This document shows, piece after piece, positions 52,128 to 61,067 of a DNA stretch of 64,000 bases. This DNA comes from CAWATZ01 sp963784995 (GTDB taxonomy: Bacteria > Planctomycetota > Planctomycetia > Gemmatales > Gemmataceae). The first letter of the stretch is position 1; every line of letters starts with the position of its first letter. The translations under genes were made by a program, and so were the position numbers. The stretch lies in assembly GCA_963784995.1 (NCBI GenBank), contig CAWATZ010000003.1:620001-684000 (forward strand), given 5' to 3'. A model generated the notes under the pieces. That model saw only the letters and a program-made list of their open reading frames with translations. It was not told the DNA's origin and ran no database searches.

Positions 52128-54374
52128 ATGACCCACCCCTCCTCTTGCCCGCCCCTGGAGCGCCTGGAGCAGCTGCTGGCGTCGGGCGATAGGCCCAACG
52201 GCGAGCAAGAACAGCTGATCGGCCACCTCGACAGCTGCCCCGAGTGCCAGCGCCGCCTCGAAGCGATCGCGGGAACCAATCCGGCCCTCGTGAAGGCTGC
52301 CCGGACAATGCAGCGCTGCCATTATGCAGACGAGACCTGCCTGCGGCAGGTGCTTGACCGCCTCGGCGGCGACAGCAACCTGACCATGCTGTACAGCCTG
52401 CACTCCCACCCGGCCCAGGCCTCTCTGCCCCGGGTGGAGGAGGCCCTCAAGGCCCTGAATCAGCTGGAGGCCTACGAGATCGGCGACATGATCGGCCAGG
52501 GCGGCATGGCCGTGGTGTTCAAGGCATTCGATCGGGCCCTGAAGCGCTGGGTGGCGATCAAGGTGCTGGCCCCGGACCTGGCCAGCGACCCGGTGGCCCG
52601 GACGCGATTTGCCCGCGAAGCGCAGGCCGCGGCCGCACTCCGTCACGAGCACGTCATCACCATCCATGCCGTCAGCGAGGTCAATGGCCTGCCATTCCTG
52701 GTGATGGAGTACGCCGAGGCCGGCTCGCTCCAGGACTACCTGGACAAAAACGGCGCGCCTGAGTTCCGCGTGGCCACCCGGCTGGCGGCCGAGATCGCAT
52801 CCGCGCTGGCGGCCGCGCACGCCCTCGGGCTGGTTCACCGCGACATCAAGCCGTCGAACATCCTGCTGGCCCGACGCACGGATTCGGAACGCATCCCGGT
52901 CGATAGCCTGCGCGTTCCGGAGCCGGTCCTCCCCAAGATCAGCGATTTCGGCCTGGTCGTGGTCGCGGATGACGTTCGGCTGACGCGGACGGGCATCATC
53001 ACCGGCACGCCGATGTACATGGCCCCCGAACAGGCCCTGTGCGAGCCGATTGACGGCCGGGCGGACCTGTTCAGTCTGGGCAGCGTCCTGTACCTGCTTT
53101 GCACCGGCCAGGAACCGTTCCAGACCGGGAGCCCGCTGGGTGTGCTGCGCCAGGTCTGCGAGGTGACGCCGAAACCGGTTCGCGAACTGAACCCGGAGGT
53201 GCCCCAGTGGCTGGCCGCGACCGTGGAGCGCTTGCACGCCAAGCAGCCGGCCGACCGTTTCGGGTCCGCAGCCGAGGCGGCGGAACTGCTGTGGTACAAC
53301 CTGGAGCATCCCGATCAGCCCCGGCAGGTCCCGCGGCCGCGTCCTCCTCGCCGGCGGCGGTCGCGCCGGTGGCTGCTGACCCGGGTGTTGGCCGGCATCC
53401 TGCTGCTGCTTGGCGGCCTGGTCCTGAGTGAGACGCTGCACTGGACGCACCTGACCGGCCGGGCTAGTCAACTCACTCTGCGGACCGAACTGCGCGGGCA
53501 CGAGGGGCCGGTGTGGTCCGTGGCGTTTGCTCCGGACAGCAAGACCGTGGCCACTGGCAGCGACGACAAATCCATCCGCCTCTGGGACACACGCGATGGG
53601 CAGGAGAAAACCATCCTTCGCGGACAGGACAACTACGCCATCGGGACGGTGGTCTTCGCCCATTCGGGGAAATTCCTGGTCAGCATCGATTACGCGGGCG
53701 CCCTGCACGTCTGGGACGTCGCCTCCGGCAAGGAAGGGCCCCCCCTGCCGCCGCACACCGGCAGCAGCCGGCGAATGGCGCTGGCGCCCGACGACAAGAC
53801 GCTGGCGATCGGCAACGCCCAGAACGTCGAATTGTGGGACCTGAAAAGTCGGACAGTCCGGCAGTCCTTGCAGGGACACAAGAACACGGTCGGCCCGGTG
53901 GCCTTCGCTCCCGATGGCCGGACGCTCGCCTCGGGGGACAACGGCGGACACGTCATCTTGTGGGACCTCCAGACGGGCAACAAACGGGCCGAACTCCAGG
54001 GGGACTCGATCCGCATGAGCGCCCTGGCCTTCACTCCGGACGGCCAGAAGCTGATCACCGCCGGCATCGGCGACCGGGACGTGAAGCTCTGGGACGCGCG
54101 CACGCAGGAGCGGCTGGCAACGCTCTCGGGATACGAGAACTCGGTGTTCAACCTGGCGGTGTCGCCCCGTGGCCGGTTGCTGGCCACGGCCAGCCGGGAC
54201 GGCATCGTGAAAGTCTGGAGCCTGGCCGAGCCCCGGCTCGTGGCGACCCTGCCCGCTCACGGCGGCTCCGCCGCGGTGGCCTTCAGCCCCGGCGGCAAGA
54301 CCCTGGCCACGGTGGGCGAGGATGGAGTCGGCAAGCTGTGGAACCTCGGCCGGCTGGCGGATACGGGACCATGA
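52128..54374 (+). CDS. Membrane Ser/Thr protein kinase with zinc-finger N-terminus and WD40 repeats
   Basis: The 748-residue protein has, in order: an anti-sigma-like zinc finger (IGHLDSCPECQRRL, residues 30-43), and a Hanks-type kinase domain (IGQGGMAVVFKA near 123, VAIKVLAP, HRDIKPSN near 238, DFGLV near 272, GTPMYMAPEQ). A basic stretch and one transmembrane helix lie near 413-440. A C-terminal set of about seven WD40 repeats follows (AFAPDSKTVATGSDDKSIRLWD and relatives). The kinase is cytosolic and the WD40 propeller would be on the other side of the membrane. It probably controls the preceding ECF sigma factor. Confidence 0.92.
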   Translation: MTHPSSCPPLERLEQLLASGDRPNGEQEQLIGHLDSCPECQRRLEAIAGTNPALVKAARTMQRCHYADETCLRQVLDRLGGDSNLTMLYSLHSHPAQASLPRVEEALKALNQLEAYEIGDMIGQGGMAVVFKAFDRALKRWVAIKVLAPDLASDPVARTRFAREAQAAAALRHEHVITIHAVSEVNGLPFLVMEYAEAGSLQDYLDKNGAPEFRVATRLAAEIASALAAAHALGLVHRDIKPSNILLARRTDSERIPVDSLRVPEPVLPKISDFGLVVVADDVRLTRTGIITGTPMYMAPEQALCEPIDGRADLFSLGSVLYLLCTGQEPFQTGSPLGVLRQVCEVTPKPVRELNPEVPQWLAATVERLHAKQPADRFGSAAEAAELLWYNLEHPDQPRQVPRPRPPRRRRSRRWLLTRVLAGILLLLGGLVLSETLHWTHLTGRASQLTLRTELRGHEGPVWSVAFAPDSKTVATGSDDKSIRLWDTRDGQEKTILRGQDNYAIGTVVFAHSGKFLVSIDYAGALHVWDVASGKEGPPLPPHTGSSRRMALAPDDKTLAIGNAQNVELWDLKSRTVRQSLQGHKNTVGPVAFAPDGRTLASGDNGGHVILWDLQTGNKRAELQGDSIRMSALAFTPDGQKLITAGIGDRDVKLWDARTQERLATLSGYENSVFNLAVSPRGRLLATASRDGIVKVWSLAEPRLVATLPAHGGSAAVAFSPGGKTLATVGEDGVGKLWNLGRLADTGP

Positions 54375-54450
54375 GCCAGTCCCTGGGGGCCAGGGACGGG
54401 ACACGTACCGGACTCTTGCCGCGACCCGCTCCCTTCTCGAAAATGAGCGC

Positions 54451-55551
54451 ATGAAGGAGGCCAAGGATTTTCCCGCACGCCGCCGCGAACGCCTGATCCG
54501 CCAACTGGGCCAGGAGCAGGTGGAGGCTTACGTTGTCAGCAGTCCGGTCAACGTCAGCTATCTGACCGGCTTCAGCGGCGACAGCAGCGTGCTGATCCTG
54601 ACCGGTCAGCGCGTCCTGCTGGTCAGCGATTCCCGCTACGTGGAGCAGATCGCGGAGGAATGTCCTGGCCTGGAAACTTACGTCCGCCCACCGTCGCAGA
54701 AGCTGCCCGAAGCGGTCGCGCAGGCCCTGGACAAGCTGGCCCTGCACCGCGTTGCCTTCGAGAGCAGTGCGGTCACCGTCGCCGAACTGCAGACCCTGAC
54801 CGGCCTGACCCCGGCGACCGAGTGGAAGCCCGTTCTCGACCGGGTCGAATCCTTGCGCCTGAGCAAGGACGAGTCCGAGATTGCCCAGATCCGCGAGGCC
54901 ATTCGCATTGCCGAGAACGCCTACCTCGCCTTCCGGTGTTTGCTGCGCGGCAGCGACACGGAGAAAGACCTGGTCGATGCGCTGGAGGGTTACGTCCGCC
55001 GGGCCGGCGGCACGGGCACCAGTTTTCCGCCGATCGTCGCCGTGGGCGAACGGGCTGCCCTGCCGCACGCTCCGCCGACGACGCGGACGGTGGACAGCGG
55101 CGACATGCTCCTGGTGGACTGGGGGGCTTGTGGGGCTTTCTACAAAAGCGACTTGACGCGCACTCTGGCCACGCGTAAGGTCCCGCCCAAACTTGACGAG
55201 GTCCATGCGGTTGTCCTGAAAGCGCAGCAGCAGGCGATCCAGGCGATCCATCCGGGCGTCCAGGCCCAGACCGTTGACGCCGCGGCCCGGGACGTGATCG
55301 GCGCGGCCGGCTACGGGGCCCAGTTTGGCCACGGGCTGGGACATGGGTTCGGTCTGCAAATTCACGAGGGGCCGTTCCTGCGGCCCGGCTCCGAGGTGGT
55401 GCTGGCCGCCGGCATGGTGTGTACCATCGAACCGGGCATTTACCTGCCCGGCTGGGGAGGCGTCCGGATCGAGGACGACGTGCTGGTAACGCCGGACGGC
55501 TGCGAGGTTTTGACACACTTGCCGCGCGGTCTGGAGTCGTTGGGACTTTAA
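54451..55551 (+). CDS. Xaa-Pro aminopeptidase (M24B)
   Basis: The 366-residue metallopeptidase has an N-terminal creatinase-like domain (VSYLTGFSGDSSVLIL) and a pita-bread catalytic domain. The five metal ligands are visible: D in MLLVDWGACG, D in YKSDLTRTL, H in GHGLGHGFGLQIHEG, E in MVCTIEPGIYL, and E in GVRIEDDVLV. It removes N-terminal residues preceding proline. It lies upstream of accB and accC, an order common in Firmicutes (there with efp between). The start ATG lies 76 nt after the kinase stop; no strong ribosome-binding site is seen. Confidence 0.92.
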   Translation: MKEAKDFPARRRERLIRQLGQEQVEAYVVSSPVNVSYLTGFSGDSSVLILTGQRVLLVSDSRYVEQIAEECPGLETYVRPPSQKLPEAVAQALDKLALHRVAFESSAVTVAELQTLTGLTPATEWKPVLDRVESLRLSKDESEIAQIREAIRIAENAYLAFRCLLRGSDTEKDLVDALEGYVRRAGGTGTSFPPIVAVGERAALPHAPPTTRTVDSGDMLLVDWGACGAFYKSDLTRTLATRKVPPKLDEVHAVVLKAQQQAIQAIHPGVQAQTVDAAARDVIGAAGYGAQFGHGLGHGFGLQIHEGPFLRPGSEVVLAAGMVCTIEPGIYLPGWGGVRIEDDVLVTPDGCEVLTHLPRGLESLGL

Positions 55552-55597
55552 AGCCGCTTGCGGCTTGGCGTCTCCTGGCGCTGAAGCCGCAAGCGGC
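55551..55597. repeat. Inverted repeat with GCCGCTTGCGGC core
   Basis: The 12-nt arms 55553-55564 and 55586-55597 pair. The arm core and the following TTGGCG match the element at 31663. It lies between pepP and accB in an operon, and its right arm lies just upstream of the accB ribosome-binding site. Confidence 0.78.
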
Positions 55598-55615
55598 ATG
55601 GGAAGGGAGAGCACG

Positions 55616-56113
55616 GTGGCCGACGATGTGAGCAAGCAATCCGGTCCCTTCGACGTTTCGACCATCGAGACCCTGGTCGGGCTGATGAGCAAGCACGACA
55701 TCAGCGAGATTGACCTGCGCGAGGGCAATCAGCGCATCCTGCTGCGTCGGGGCATGACCGTGCCCACGATGGCACTGCCCGCCCCGGTCGTGGCCCCTGC
55801 TCTGGTGGCAGCAACCGTCGCTTCTCCGACCAACAGCCAGGCCTCGCTGGAGAAACCGCCCACGCAGAACCTGAAGGAGATCAAAAGCCCCGCCATCGGC
55901 ACCTTCTATGCCCGCGAGAAGCCCGAAGCGCCGCCTTACGTGACGATTGGTTCCCGGGTCACTCCCACCTCCACGGTCGGCTTGCTGGAGGCCATGAAGG
56001 TCTTCAGCGAGGTCCCGGCCGGCTGCAGCGGCCTCATCGTCGAGGTCCTGGTGGAGCAGGGCGAAGCGGTGGAGTACAACCAGGTGCTGTTCCGGGTCGA
56101 TGAATCCCGATAA
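55616..56113 (+). CDS. accB: Acetyl-CoA carboxylase biotin carboxyl carrier protein
   Basis: The 165-residue protein has the N-terminal helical part (STIETLVGLMSKHDISEIDLREGNQRILLRRG), an alanine/proline linker, and the biotinyl domain. The last begins IKSPAIGTFYAREKPEAPPYV and has the target lysine in LLEAMKVFSEV near residue 127. The thumb loop (TFYAREKPEAPPYV) is the AccB type. The GTG at 55616 has GGGAG upstream; an ATG at 55598 lies in the inverted repeat. It is 13 nt from accC. Confidence 0.94.
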   Translation: MADDVSKQSGPFDVSTIETLVGLMSKHDISEIDLREGNQRILLRRGMTVPTMALPAPVVAPALVAATVASPTNSQASLEKPPTQNLKEIKSPAIGTFYAREKPEAPPYVTIGSRVTPTSTVGLLEAMKVFSEVPAGCSGLIVEVLVEQGEAVEYNQVLFRVDESR

Positions 56114-56126
56114 TGCTGAAGGACCC

Positions 56127-57521
56127 ATGACAACTGACCCATCCGCCAGTTCCGAGGCGGGACGCCTGTTTCAGCGCATCCTGGTGGCCAACCGGGGCGA
56201 GATCGCCCTGCGGATCATCCGGGCCTGCAAGGACCTGGGGATCGAGACGGTGGCCGTCTACAGCGAGGCCGACCGCGGCGCTCCCTACCTGGCCCTGGCC
56301 GATCAGACGCTGTGCATCGGCCCGGCCCCGGCGGTCGAGAGCTATCTGATGCCGGCCCGGCTGATCGCGGCCGCCGAGATTGCCGACGTGCAGGCGATCC
56401 ATCCCGGCTACGGCTTCCTGTCGGAGAACGCCCGCTTTGCCGAGGCCTGCCGGGCCAGCAACATCGCCTTCATCGGCCCGCCGCACGAGGCGATGGAACG
56501 GCTGGGCAACAAGAACCAGGCCCGCAAGCTGGCCCAGAAGGCGGGCGTGCCGGTGGTCCCCGGCAGCGAGGGGCTGATCACCCGGGAAGAGGACGCCCTG
56601 GTGCGGTCCCACGAGATCGGCTATCCGGTGCTGATCAAGGCGGCGGCCGGCGGCGGCGGTCGCGGCATGCGGGTGGCCCACAACGACGCCAGTCTGCGCA
56701 GTGGGCTGAACTCCGCCCGGCAGGAGGCCGAAAAGGCGTTCAAGGACGGCAGTGTTTACCTGGAGAAGTACATCGAGCAGCCCCGCCACGTCGAGGTGCA
56801 GATCCTGGGCGACCAGTACGGCAACTTGATCCACCTGTGGGAGCGTGACTGCTCCTTGCAGCGCCGCCATCAGAAGCTGGTGGAGGAGTCGCCGGCCCCG
56901 AACCTGCCCGACAAGGTGCGTCAGGAGATGTGCGCCGCCGCGGTCCGCCTGGCCCGCGAGGCCGGCTATTACAACGCCGGCACCTGCGAGTTCCTGGTGG
57001 ATCGCAACCATCGTTTTTATTTCATCGAGGTCAACGCCCGCATCCAGGTGGAGCATCCGGTAACGGAGCTGGTGACGGGCATGGACCTGGTCAAGGAGCA
57101 GATCCGCATCGCGGCCGGGCTGCCGTTGCGGTTCAAGCAGGAGGAGATCGTCCACCGCGGCTGTGCCATCGAGTGCCGGATCAACGCGGAGGACACGGAA
57201 GCGGATTTCCGCCCGTCGCCTGGCGTGATCACGCGCTGGCAGCCGCCGGGCGGTCCGGGCGTCCGGCTCGATTCGCACGTGGTGACCGGCTACCGGGTGC
57301 CGTCTAACTACGATTCGCTGATCGCCAAGCTGCTGGTGTATCAGCCGACCCGTCCCGAGGCCCTGGCCGTCATGCGCCGGGCCCTGGCCGAGTTCGTCGT
57401 GGAGGGGGTCAAGACGACGATTCCGCTGCATCGGCGGATCTTCAACGAATCCAGTTTCACGGCCGGGCCGGTGGATACGACGTACGTGGAACGGCAGCTG
57501 GTGCCGGGACGGAAGGGGTGA
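56127..57521 (+). CDS. accC: Acetyl-CoA carboxylase biotin carboxylase subunit
   Basis: The 464-residue enzyme carboxylates biotin on AccB with ATP and bicarbonate. ILVANRGEIALRIIRACKDLGI opens the biotin carboxylase N-domain. The ATP-grasp loop KAAAGGGGRGMRVAHND, RDCSLQRRHQKLVEESPAP, EFLVDRNHRFYFIEVNARIQVEHPVTE and a C-terminal CRINAEDTE segment follow. All active-site motifs are present. The start ATG at 56127 has GAAGGA upstream. The carboxyltransferase genes (accA, accD) are not in the window. Confidence 0.96.
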   Translation: MTTDPSASSEAGRLFQRILVANRGEIALRIIRACKDLGIETVAVYSEADRGAPYLALADQTLCIGPAPAVESYLMPARLIAAAEIADVQAIHPGYGFLSENARFAEACRASNIAFIGPPHEAMERLGNKNQARKLAQKAGVPVVPGSEGLITREEDALVRSHEIGYPVLIKAAAGGGGRGMRVAHNDASLRSGLNSARQEAEKAFKDGSVYLEKYIEQPRHVEVQILGDQYGNLIHLWERDCSLQRRHQKLVEESPAPNLPDKVRQEMCAAAVRLAREAGYYNAGTCEFLVDRNHRFYFIEVNARIQVEHPVTELVTGMDLVKEQIRIAAGLPLRFKQEEIVHRGCAIECRINAEDTEADFRPSPGVITRWQPPGGPGVRLDSHVVTGYRVPSNYDSLIAKLLVYQPTRPEALAVMRRALAEFVVEGVKTTIPLHRRIFNESSFTAGPVDTTYVERQLVPGRKG

Positions 57522-57529
57522 ACCCTGTA

Positions 57530-57585
57530 GGGAACGCCCTCCGTGGCGTTCCTCATCCTACCGGAACGCCACGGAGGGCGTTCCC
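57530..57585. repeat. Perfect 23-nt inverted repeat of the GGAACGCC hairpin family
   Basis: Arms 57530-57552 and 57563-57585 are perfectly complementary, and each is itself a hairpin (GGAACGCC-ctccgt-GGCGTTCC). The same unit occurs twice in tandem at 32445. It lies 8 nt after accC and ends 20 nt before the next gene, directly upstream of its AAAGGAGG. Confidence 0.9.
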
Positions 57586-57605
57586 TCCAAAGGAGGTTTG
57601 CTGAG

Positions 57606-58031
57606 TTGTTAACGGGCCCAACGGTCATCCTGATCCTCAAGGTCGCGGTGTGCGCCGTGACGGTGCTGTTGCTGTCCTCGCTGGTGGCGCTGGCGAAGGG
57701 GCGTGTTCAGTTGCACGGCCGGATCAATCTGGTCTTCTTTATCCTGACGCTGGCGACCGTGCTCGGCTTCGAGTTCCTGATCCGCTTCGTGCAGCCCGAC
57801 CTGGCGAGCTACATCAAGAGCGTGCCGGAGCTGAGGCGCCGGCTGCTGATTCATCTGAGCTTTTCGCTGCCGACCACGTTGCTCATGCCGGTGATGCTCT
57901 ACACCGGCCTGCGCCGGCTCCGCAAGGTCCATCTGGCACTGGCCTGTATCTTTGGCCTGCTCTGGCTGGGGACGTTCATCACGGGCGTCTTCTTCCTGCC
58001 GCACGTCGAGCCAGCGAGCGTGGAGCAATGA
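57606..58031 (+). CDS. DUF420 family membrane protein
   Basis: The 141-residue protein has four hydrophobic segments. The family pattern is visible in VALAKGRVQLHGRINLVFFILT (histidine after GR.QLH), LRRRLLIHLSFSLPTTLLMP and RRLRKVHLALACIFGLLWLGTFITGVF, with conserved histidines in three helices, similar to CtaG/Surf1-associated heme-copper oxidase assembly proteins. The start is a TTG because AAAGGAGG lies 9 nt upstream of it and no ATG fits. It ends one nucleotide before the scpB start. Confidence 0.8.
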   Translation: MLTGPTVILILKVAVCAVTVLLLSSLVALAKGRVQLHGRINLVFFILTLATVLGFEFLIRFVQPDLASYIKSVPELRRRLLIHLSFSLPTTLLMPVMLYTGLRRLRKVHLALACIFGLLWLGTFITGVFFLPHVEPASVEQ

Positions 58032-58032
58032 C

Positions 58033-58584
58033 ATGGAGCAGGGACCGTCCAGCCCGGACCCAGCCACGCCGCCCGCCCCGCATCGCATCGTCGAGGCCAT
58101 GCTCTTCCTGGGGGGCGTGCCGCTGACCGCGGAGCTGGCCTGCGAGTCGATCCGCAGTCTGACGCCGGCCCAGTTCGGCCAGATCATCGAGCACCTCAGC
58201 CGCGACTATCGCCAGCAGAACCGCCCCTACCGCATCCAGGTCCGGGACCAGGGTTACGAACTGGTTCTGTCCCCGAAGTTCCGTCCGGTGCTGGATCGGC
58301 TGTACGGCAGCGTCCGCGAGGCCCGGCTGTCGCCGGCCGCCCTCGACGTGCTGGCCCTGGTGGCCTACCGCCAGCCGGTGACGCGCCAGGAAGTGGAGGC
58401 GCTGCGCGGCTCCGACTGCACCAGCGTACTGCGGCAGCTGGTCCGATTGGGGCTGGTCGCGGTGCAGCGCGGCCAGGCCGAGAAACCCGAGGTCTGCTAC
58501 GCGACCACGGCGAAGTTCCTCAAGCTGTTCCAGCTCGGCAGCCTGGACGATCTGCCGCGGACCCAGGACCTGCAGCAGCTCTGA
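58033..58584 (+). CDS. scpB: Segregation and condensation protein B
   Basis: The 183-residue protein has two winged-helix domains. HRIVEAMLFLGGVPLTAELAC opens the first, YRIQVRDQGYELVLSPKF ends it, and the second has LSPAALDVLALVAYRQPVTRQEVEALRG, with the LA.IAY.QPVTR.E.E..RG hallmark. ScpB bridges ScpA to SMC in chromosome condensation. No scpA or smc is adjacent. It is one nucleotide from the DUF420 gene, suggesting coupled translation. Confidence 0.93.
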   Translation: MEQGPSSPDPATPPAPHRIVEAMLFLGGVPLTAELACESIRSLTPAQFGQIIEHLSRDYRQQNRPYRIQVRDQGYELVLSPKFRPVLDRLYGSVREARLSPAALDVLALVAYRQPVTRQEVEALRGSDCTSVLRQLVRLGLVAVQRGQAEKPEVCYATTAKFLKLFQLGSLDDLPRTQDLQQL

Positions 58585-58610
58585 CCCGATGACTTTGGAG
58601 ATTGCCGACG

Positions 58611-59948
58611 ATGACGCGCACCATCCTGACCGCCATGCTGCTCCTGCTGACTGGCCCGCTGACCGCCGCCGAATCGCCGCGGCCCAACGTCGTGATCGTG
58701 CTGGCCGACGACTTCGGCTGGGGCGATCTCTCCTGCTGCGGCGGGAATGTCCAGACGCCCCACCTCGATCGGATGGCCCGTGAAGGGGTCCGCTTCACCC
58801 AGTTCTACGTCGCCGCGCCGATCTGCTCGCCGTCCCGGTGCGGCATCATCACCGGGCAGTTCCCGGCTCGCTGGCGAATCACCAGCTACCTCCAGACGAA
58901 GGCTGGGAACCAGGCATGTGAAATGGCCGACTTCCTGGACCCCAAAGCCCCATCCCTGCCCCGCGTGCTGAAGAGCGCCGGCTACAGAACCGCCCACGTC
59001 GGCAAGTGGCACCTCGGCGGCGGTCGCGACGTGACCAGCGCGCCGAAGTTCAAGGAGTACGGCTACGACCGCGGGCTGGGCACCTATGAAAGCCCTGAAC
59101 CCCATCCGGACATCACCGCCAAGGATTGGATCTGGTCCGATGAGGACAAGGTCAAGCGCTGGGATCGGACCCGGTGGATGGTGGATCAGACGCTCGCCTT
59201 CCTCAAGGACAACCAGGCAAAGCCGTGCTTCGTCAACCTCTGGCTGGACGACACGCACACTCCGTGGGTGCCCTCCGCCGAGGACCAGAAGAAGAAAATG
59301 CCCAATAGCCGCGAGACGTTCAAGAAGGTGACCGAGGAGATGGACCGGCAGTTGGGCCGGCTGCTCGACGCCCTCCGCGCGTCGAAGGCGAGCCGACCGA
59401 CGCTGGTGATCTTCCTTGGCGACAACGGGCCGCAGCCGACTTTCCAGCAAGCCCGGACCGGCGGCCTCCGCGGCAGCAAGCTGAGCCTGTACGAGGGCGG
59501 CATTCGTGTCCCGGGCATCGCCTGGGGGCCGGAGTTGGTGCGCGGCGGAGTGACGAACACGGAGACGGTGTTCGCCGCGGTCGATCTTTTCCCGAGCCTG
59601 TGCAAGGTGGCGGGCGTCACCCTCCCGAAAGGATACGAGCCGGATGGGGAGGATCTGAGCCCGGCGCTGCTGGGCAAGGCCTCGCCGAAGCGGACCAGGC
59701 CGCTCTTCTGGGAGTACGGTCGGAATCCCAAGTCGTTCAACTACCCGGCAGACGTCAGGCACCGCAGCCCCAACGTCGCCGTCCGGGATGGTGACTGGAA
59801 ACTGCTGGTGAACGCCGATGGCACCGGGGTCGAGCTGTACGATCTCGCCGCTGACCCGAAGGAGACCCGGAGCCGCACTGCCGACCAGCCCGCGGTCGTC
59901 AAGCGTCTCACGGAGGCGGCTCTCCTGTGGCGGAAGTCGTTACCGTGA
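58611..59948 (+). CDS. Sulfatase (arylsulfatase family S1)
   Basis: The protein has about 445 residues and a signal peptide (residues 1-20, LTAMLLLLTGPLTA). PNVVIVLADDFGWGDLSCCGG holds the first calcium ligands. The formylglycine motif CSPSRCG is at about residue 71 (serine-type maturase-independent sites would differ), and VGKWHLGGG, NLWLDDTHTPWVP and IFLGDNGPQPTF complete the site. It probably removes sulfate from sulfated glycans in the periplasm, a process greatly expanded in planctomycetes. Its 3' end overlaps the convergent lipoprotein gene by 41 nt. An in-frame TTG at 58602 is possible. Confidence 0.94.
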   Translation: MTRTILTAMLLLLTGPLTAAESPRPNVVIVLADDFGWGDLSCCGGNVQTPHLDRMAREGVRFTQFYVAAPICSPSRCGIITGQFPARWRITSYLQTKAGNQACEMADFLDPKAPSLPRVLKSAGYRTAHVGKWHLGGGRDVTSAPKFKEYGYDRGLGTYESPEPHPDITAKDWIWSDEDKVKRWDRTRWMVDQTLAFLKDNQAKPCFVNLWLDDTHTPWVPSAEDQKKKMPNSRETFKKVTEEMDRQLGRLLDALRASKASRPTLVIFLGDNGPQPTFQQARTGGLRGSKLSLYEGGIRVPGIAWGPELVRGGVTNTETVFAAVDLFPSLCKVAGVTLPKGYEPDGEDLSPALLGKASPKRTRPLFWEYGRNPKSFNYPADVRHRSPNVAVRDGDWKLLVNADGTGVELYDLAADPKETRSRTADQPAVVKRLTEAALLWRKSLP

Positions 59949-60885
59949 GAGCTGGAGCGGCACAACACTTGCCTGCGGAGAGGCATGACTCTGACGAGCA
60001 GCTCCCGGCTTTACTTTCCTGGGCAGAGCAAGGAGTGGTTTCAATGGGGAGCGCTTTTGGCTCCAGGAGAGCGGCGACCGTTCGGCCTGTCACGTGTCCG
60101 GCCAGCACGCCTCCAAGGGAGATGAAGGGGCCGTACGGCTGGACAAGCGGACCGACCGGCCCGACCAGACCAGCCCCCAGGTGCGGATACAGGACCTGGT
60201 ACGTCTGTTTCTCGAGCGGCCAATCTGCTTGCAGGCGGGCGTAACTCAGCACGTCGCAGACCGCCTTGCTCTGCCGCCAGACCGACAGGACCGGCAGGTC
60301 GTTGAAAATGGCGGCGTAGGTCCCCGGGAGCCTTTGGGAATGGATGTCCTTGGCGTAGGCGGCTTCCGCCAGCACCATGGCCGGGACGTCGGAGCTGAGG
60401 ATCAGGCTGTTGGTGAACGGATTGTAGCGATCGCCGCCGAAGACCCGGCTGGGAAAGAGGGTGTACCCGAGCCAGGTGAGCGTTCCCACGGAGTACCGCC
60501 AGACAGGCGAAATGTGGTCATTTTCCTGGAGCCGGCGCCACTGGTCCCTGGGGCTGTACTGGTTGACGGCGACGTAAACGTCCGTGAGATCGTTCTGTTC
60601 GAGGTAGAGCAGAAGTTTGTCGAGCGTCTCGGGCGAGATGTCGTGGTTGTTGACCTTTTTGTTCAGAGTGAGCAGCCGTGCCGGGAACCCGACGATCCGG
60701 CCGATCCGGTCCAGAGTCGGGTAGTTCCCACCCCTTTCGATCACGATCGGCTGCAGCGCGACGCCGTCCGGCTGATCCGGATGGAAGCGGCCGAATTGAT
60801 AGGGGGTGGTGGCGCAGCCAAGGGGGGCAAGCAGGACAAGCCAGCCGAGCCAGGAGCCCCCCCCTCCACCAAACCTCGCAACCAT
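59908..60885 (-). CDS. Exported protein, unknown function
   Basis: The 325-residue protein has a hydrophobic N-terminus ending GWLVLLAPLGCATTP, which may be a lipoprotein signal with a weak lipobox. The mature part includes LDRIGRIVGFPARLLTLNKKVNNHDISPETLDKLLLYL, DVYVAVNQYSPRDQW, GDRYNPFTNSLILSSDVPAMVLAEAAYA (a possible metalloprotease-like or housing helix) and a cysteine-rich tail (CSAQESKAGSCSSESC, then GKCCAA). TGGAGA precedes the ATG. I do not recognise a family. The VNQYSP and NSLILSSD motifs occur in planctomycete secreted proteins. Confidence 0.65.
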   Translation of the reverse strand: MVARFGGGGGSWLGWLVLLAPLGCATTPYQFGRFHPDQPDGVALQPIVIERGGNYPTLDRIGRIVGFPARLLTLNKKVNNHDISPETLDKLLLYLEQNDLTDVYVAVNQYSPRDQWRRLQENDHISPVWRYSVGTLTWLGYTLFPSRVFGGDRYNPFTNSLILSSDVPAMVLAEAAYAKDIHSQRLPGTYAAIFNDLPVLSVWRQSKAVCDVLSYARLQADWPLEKQTYQVLYPHLGAGLVGPVGPLVQPYGPFISLGGVLAGHVTGRTVAALLEPKALPIETTPCSAQESKAGSCSSESCLSAGKCCAAPALTVTTSATGEPPP

Positions 60886-61067
60886 CGCAGTCTCCAGAGA
60901 GAAGCGTCGAAGGACCCGGCGCACGGGAAGCGCCAGCAAAGGGTCTGGAACACGTGTTGGAGAAAGGGTGGACTTGTAGGGTCCTGTCTGCAAACATTCA
61001 AGAGCAGTTTGCTGGTGCATTCGGTTTGCAGGCAAATTTGCGAAAGCCACACCCCGGAGTCTTTCCC

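Noticed and set aside
52074..54464. Open frame of almost 800 codons opposite the kinase gene
   Set aside because: It is a mirror of a high-GC gene with no homology. The kinase frame has all catalytic motifs.
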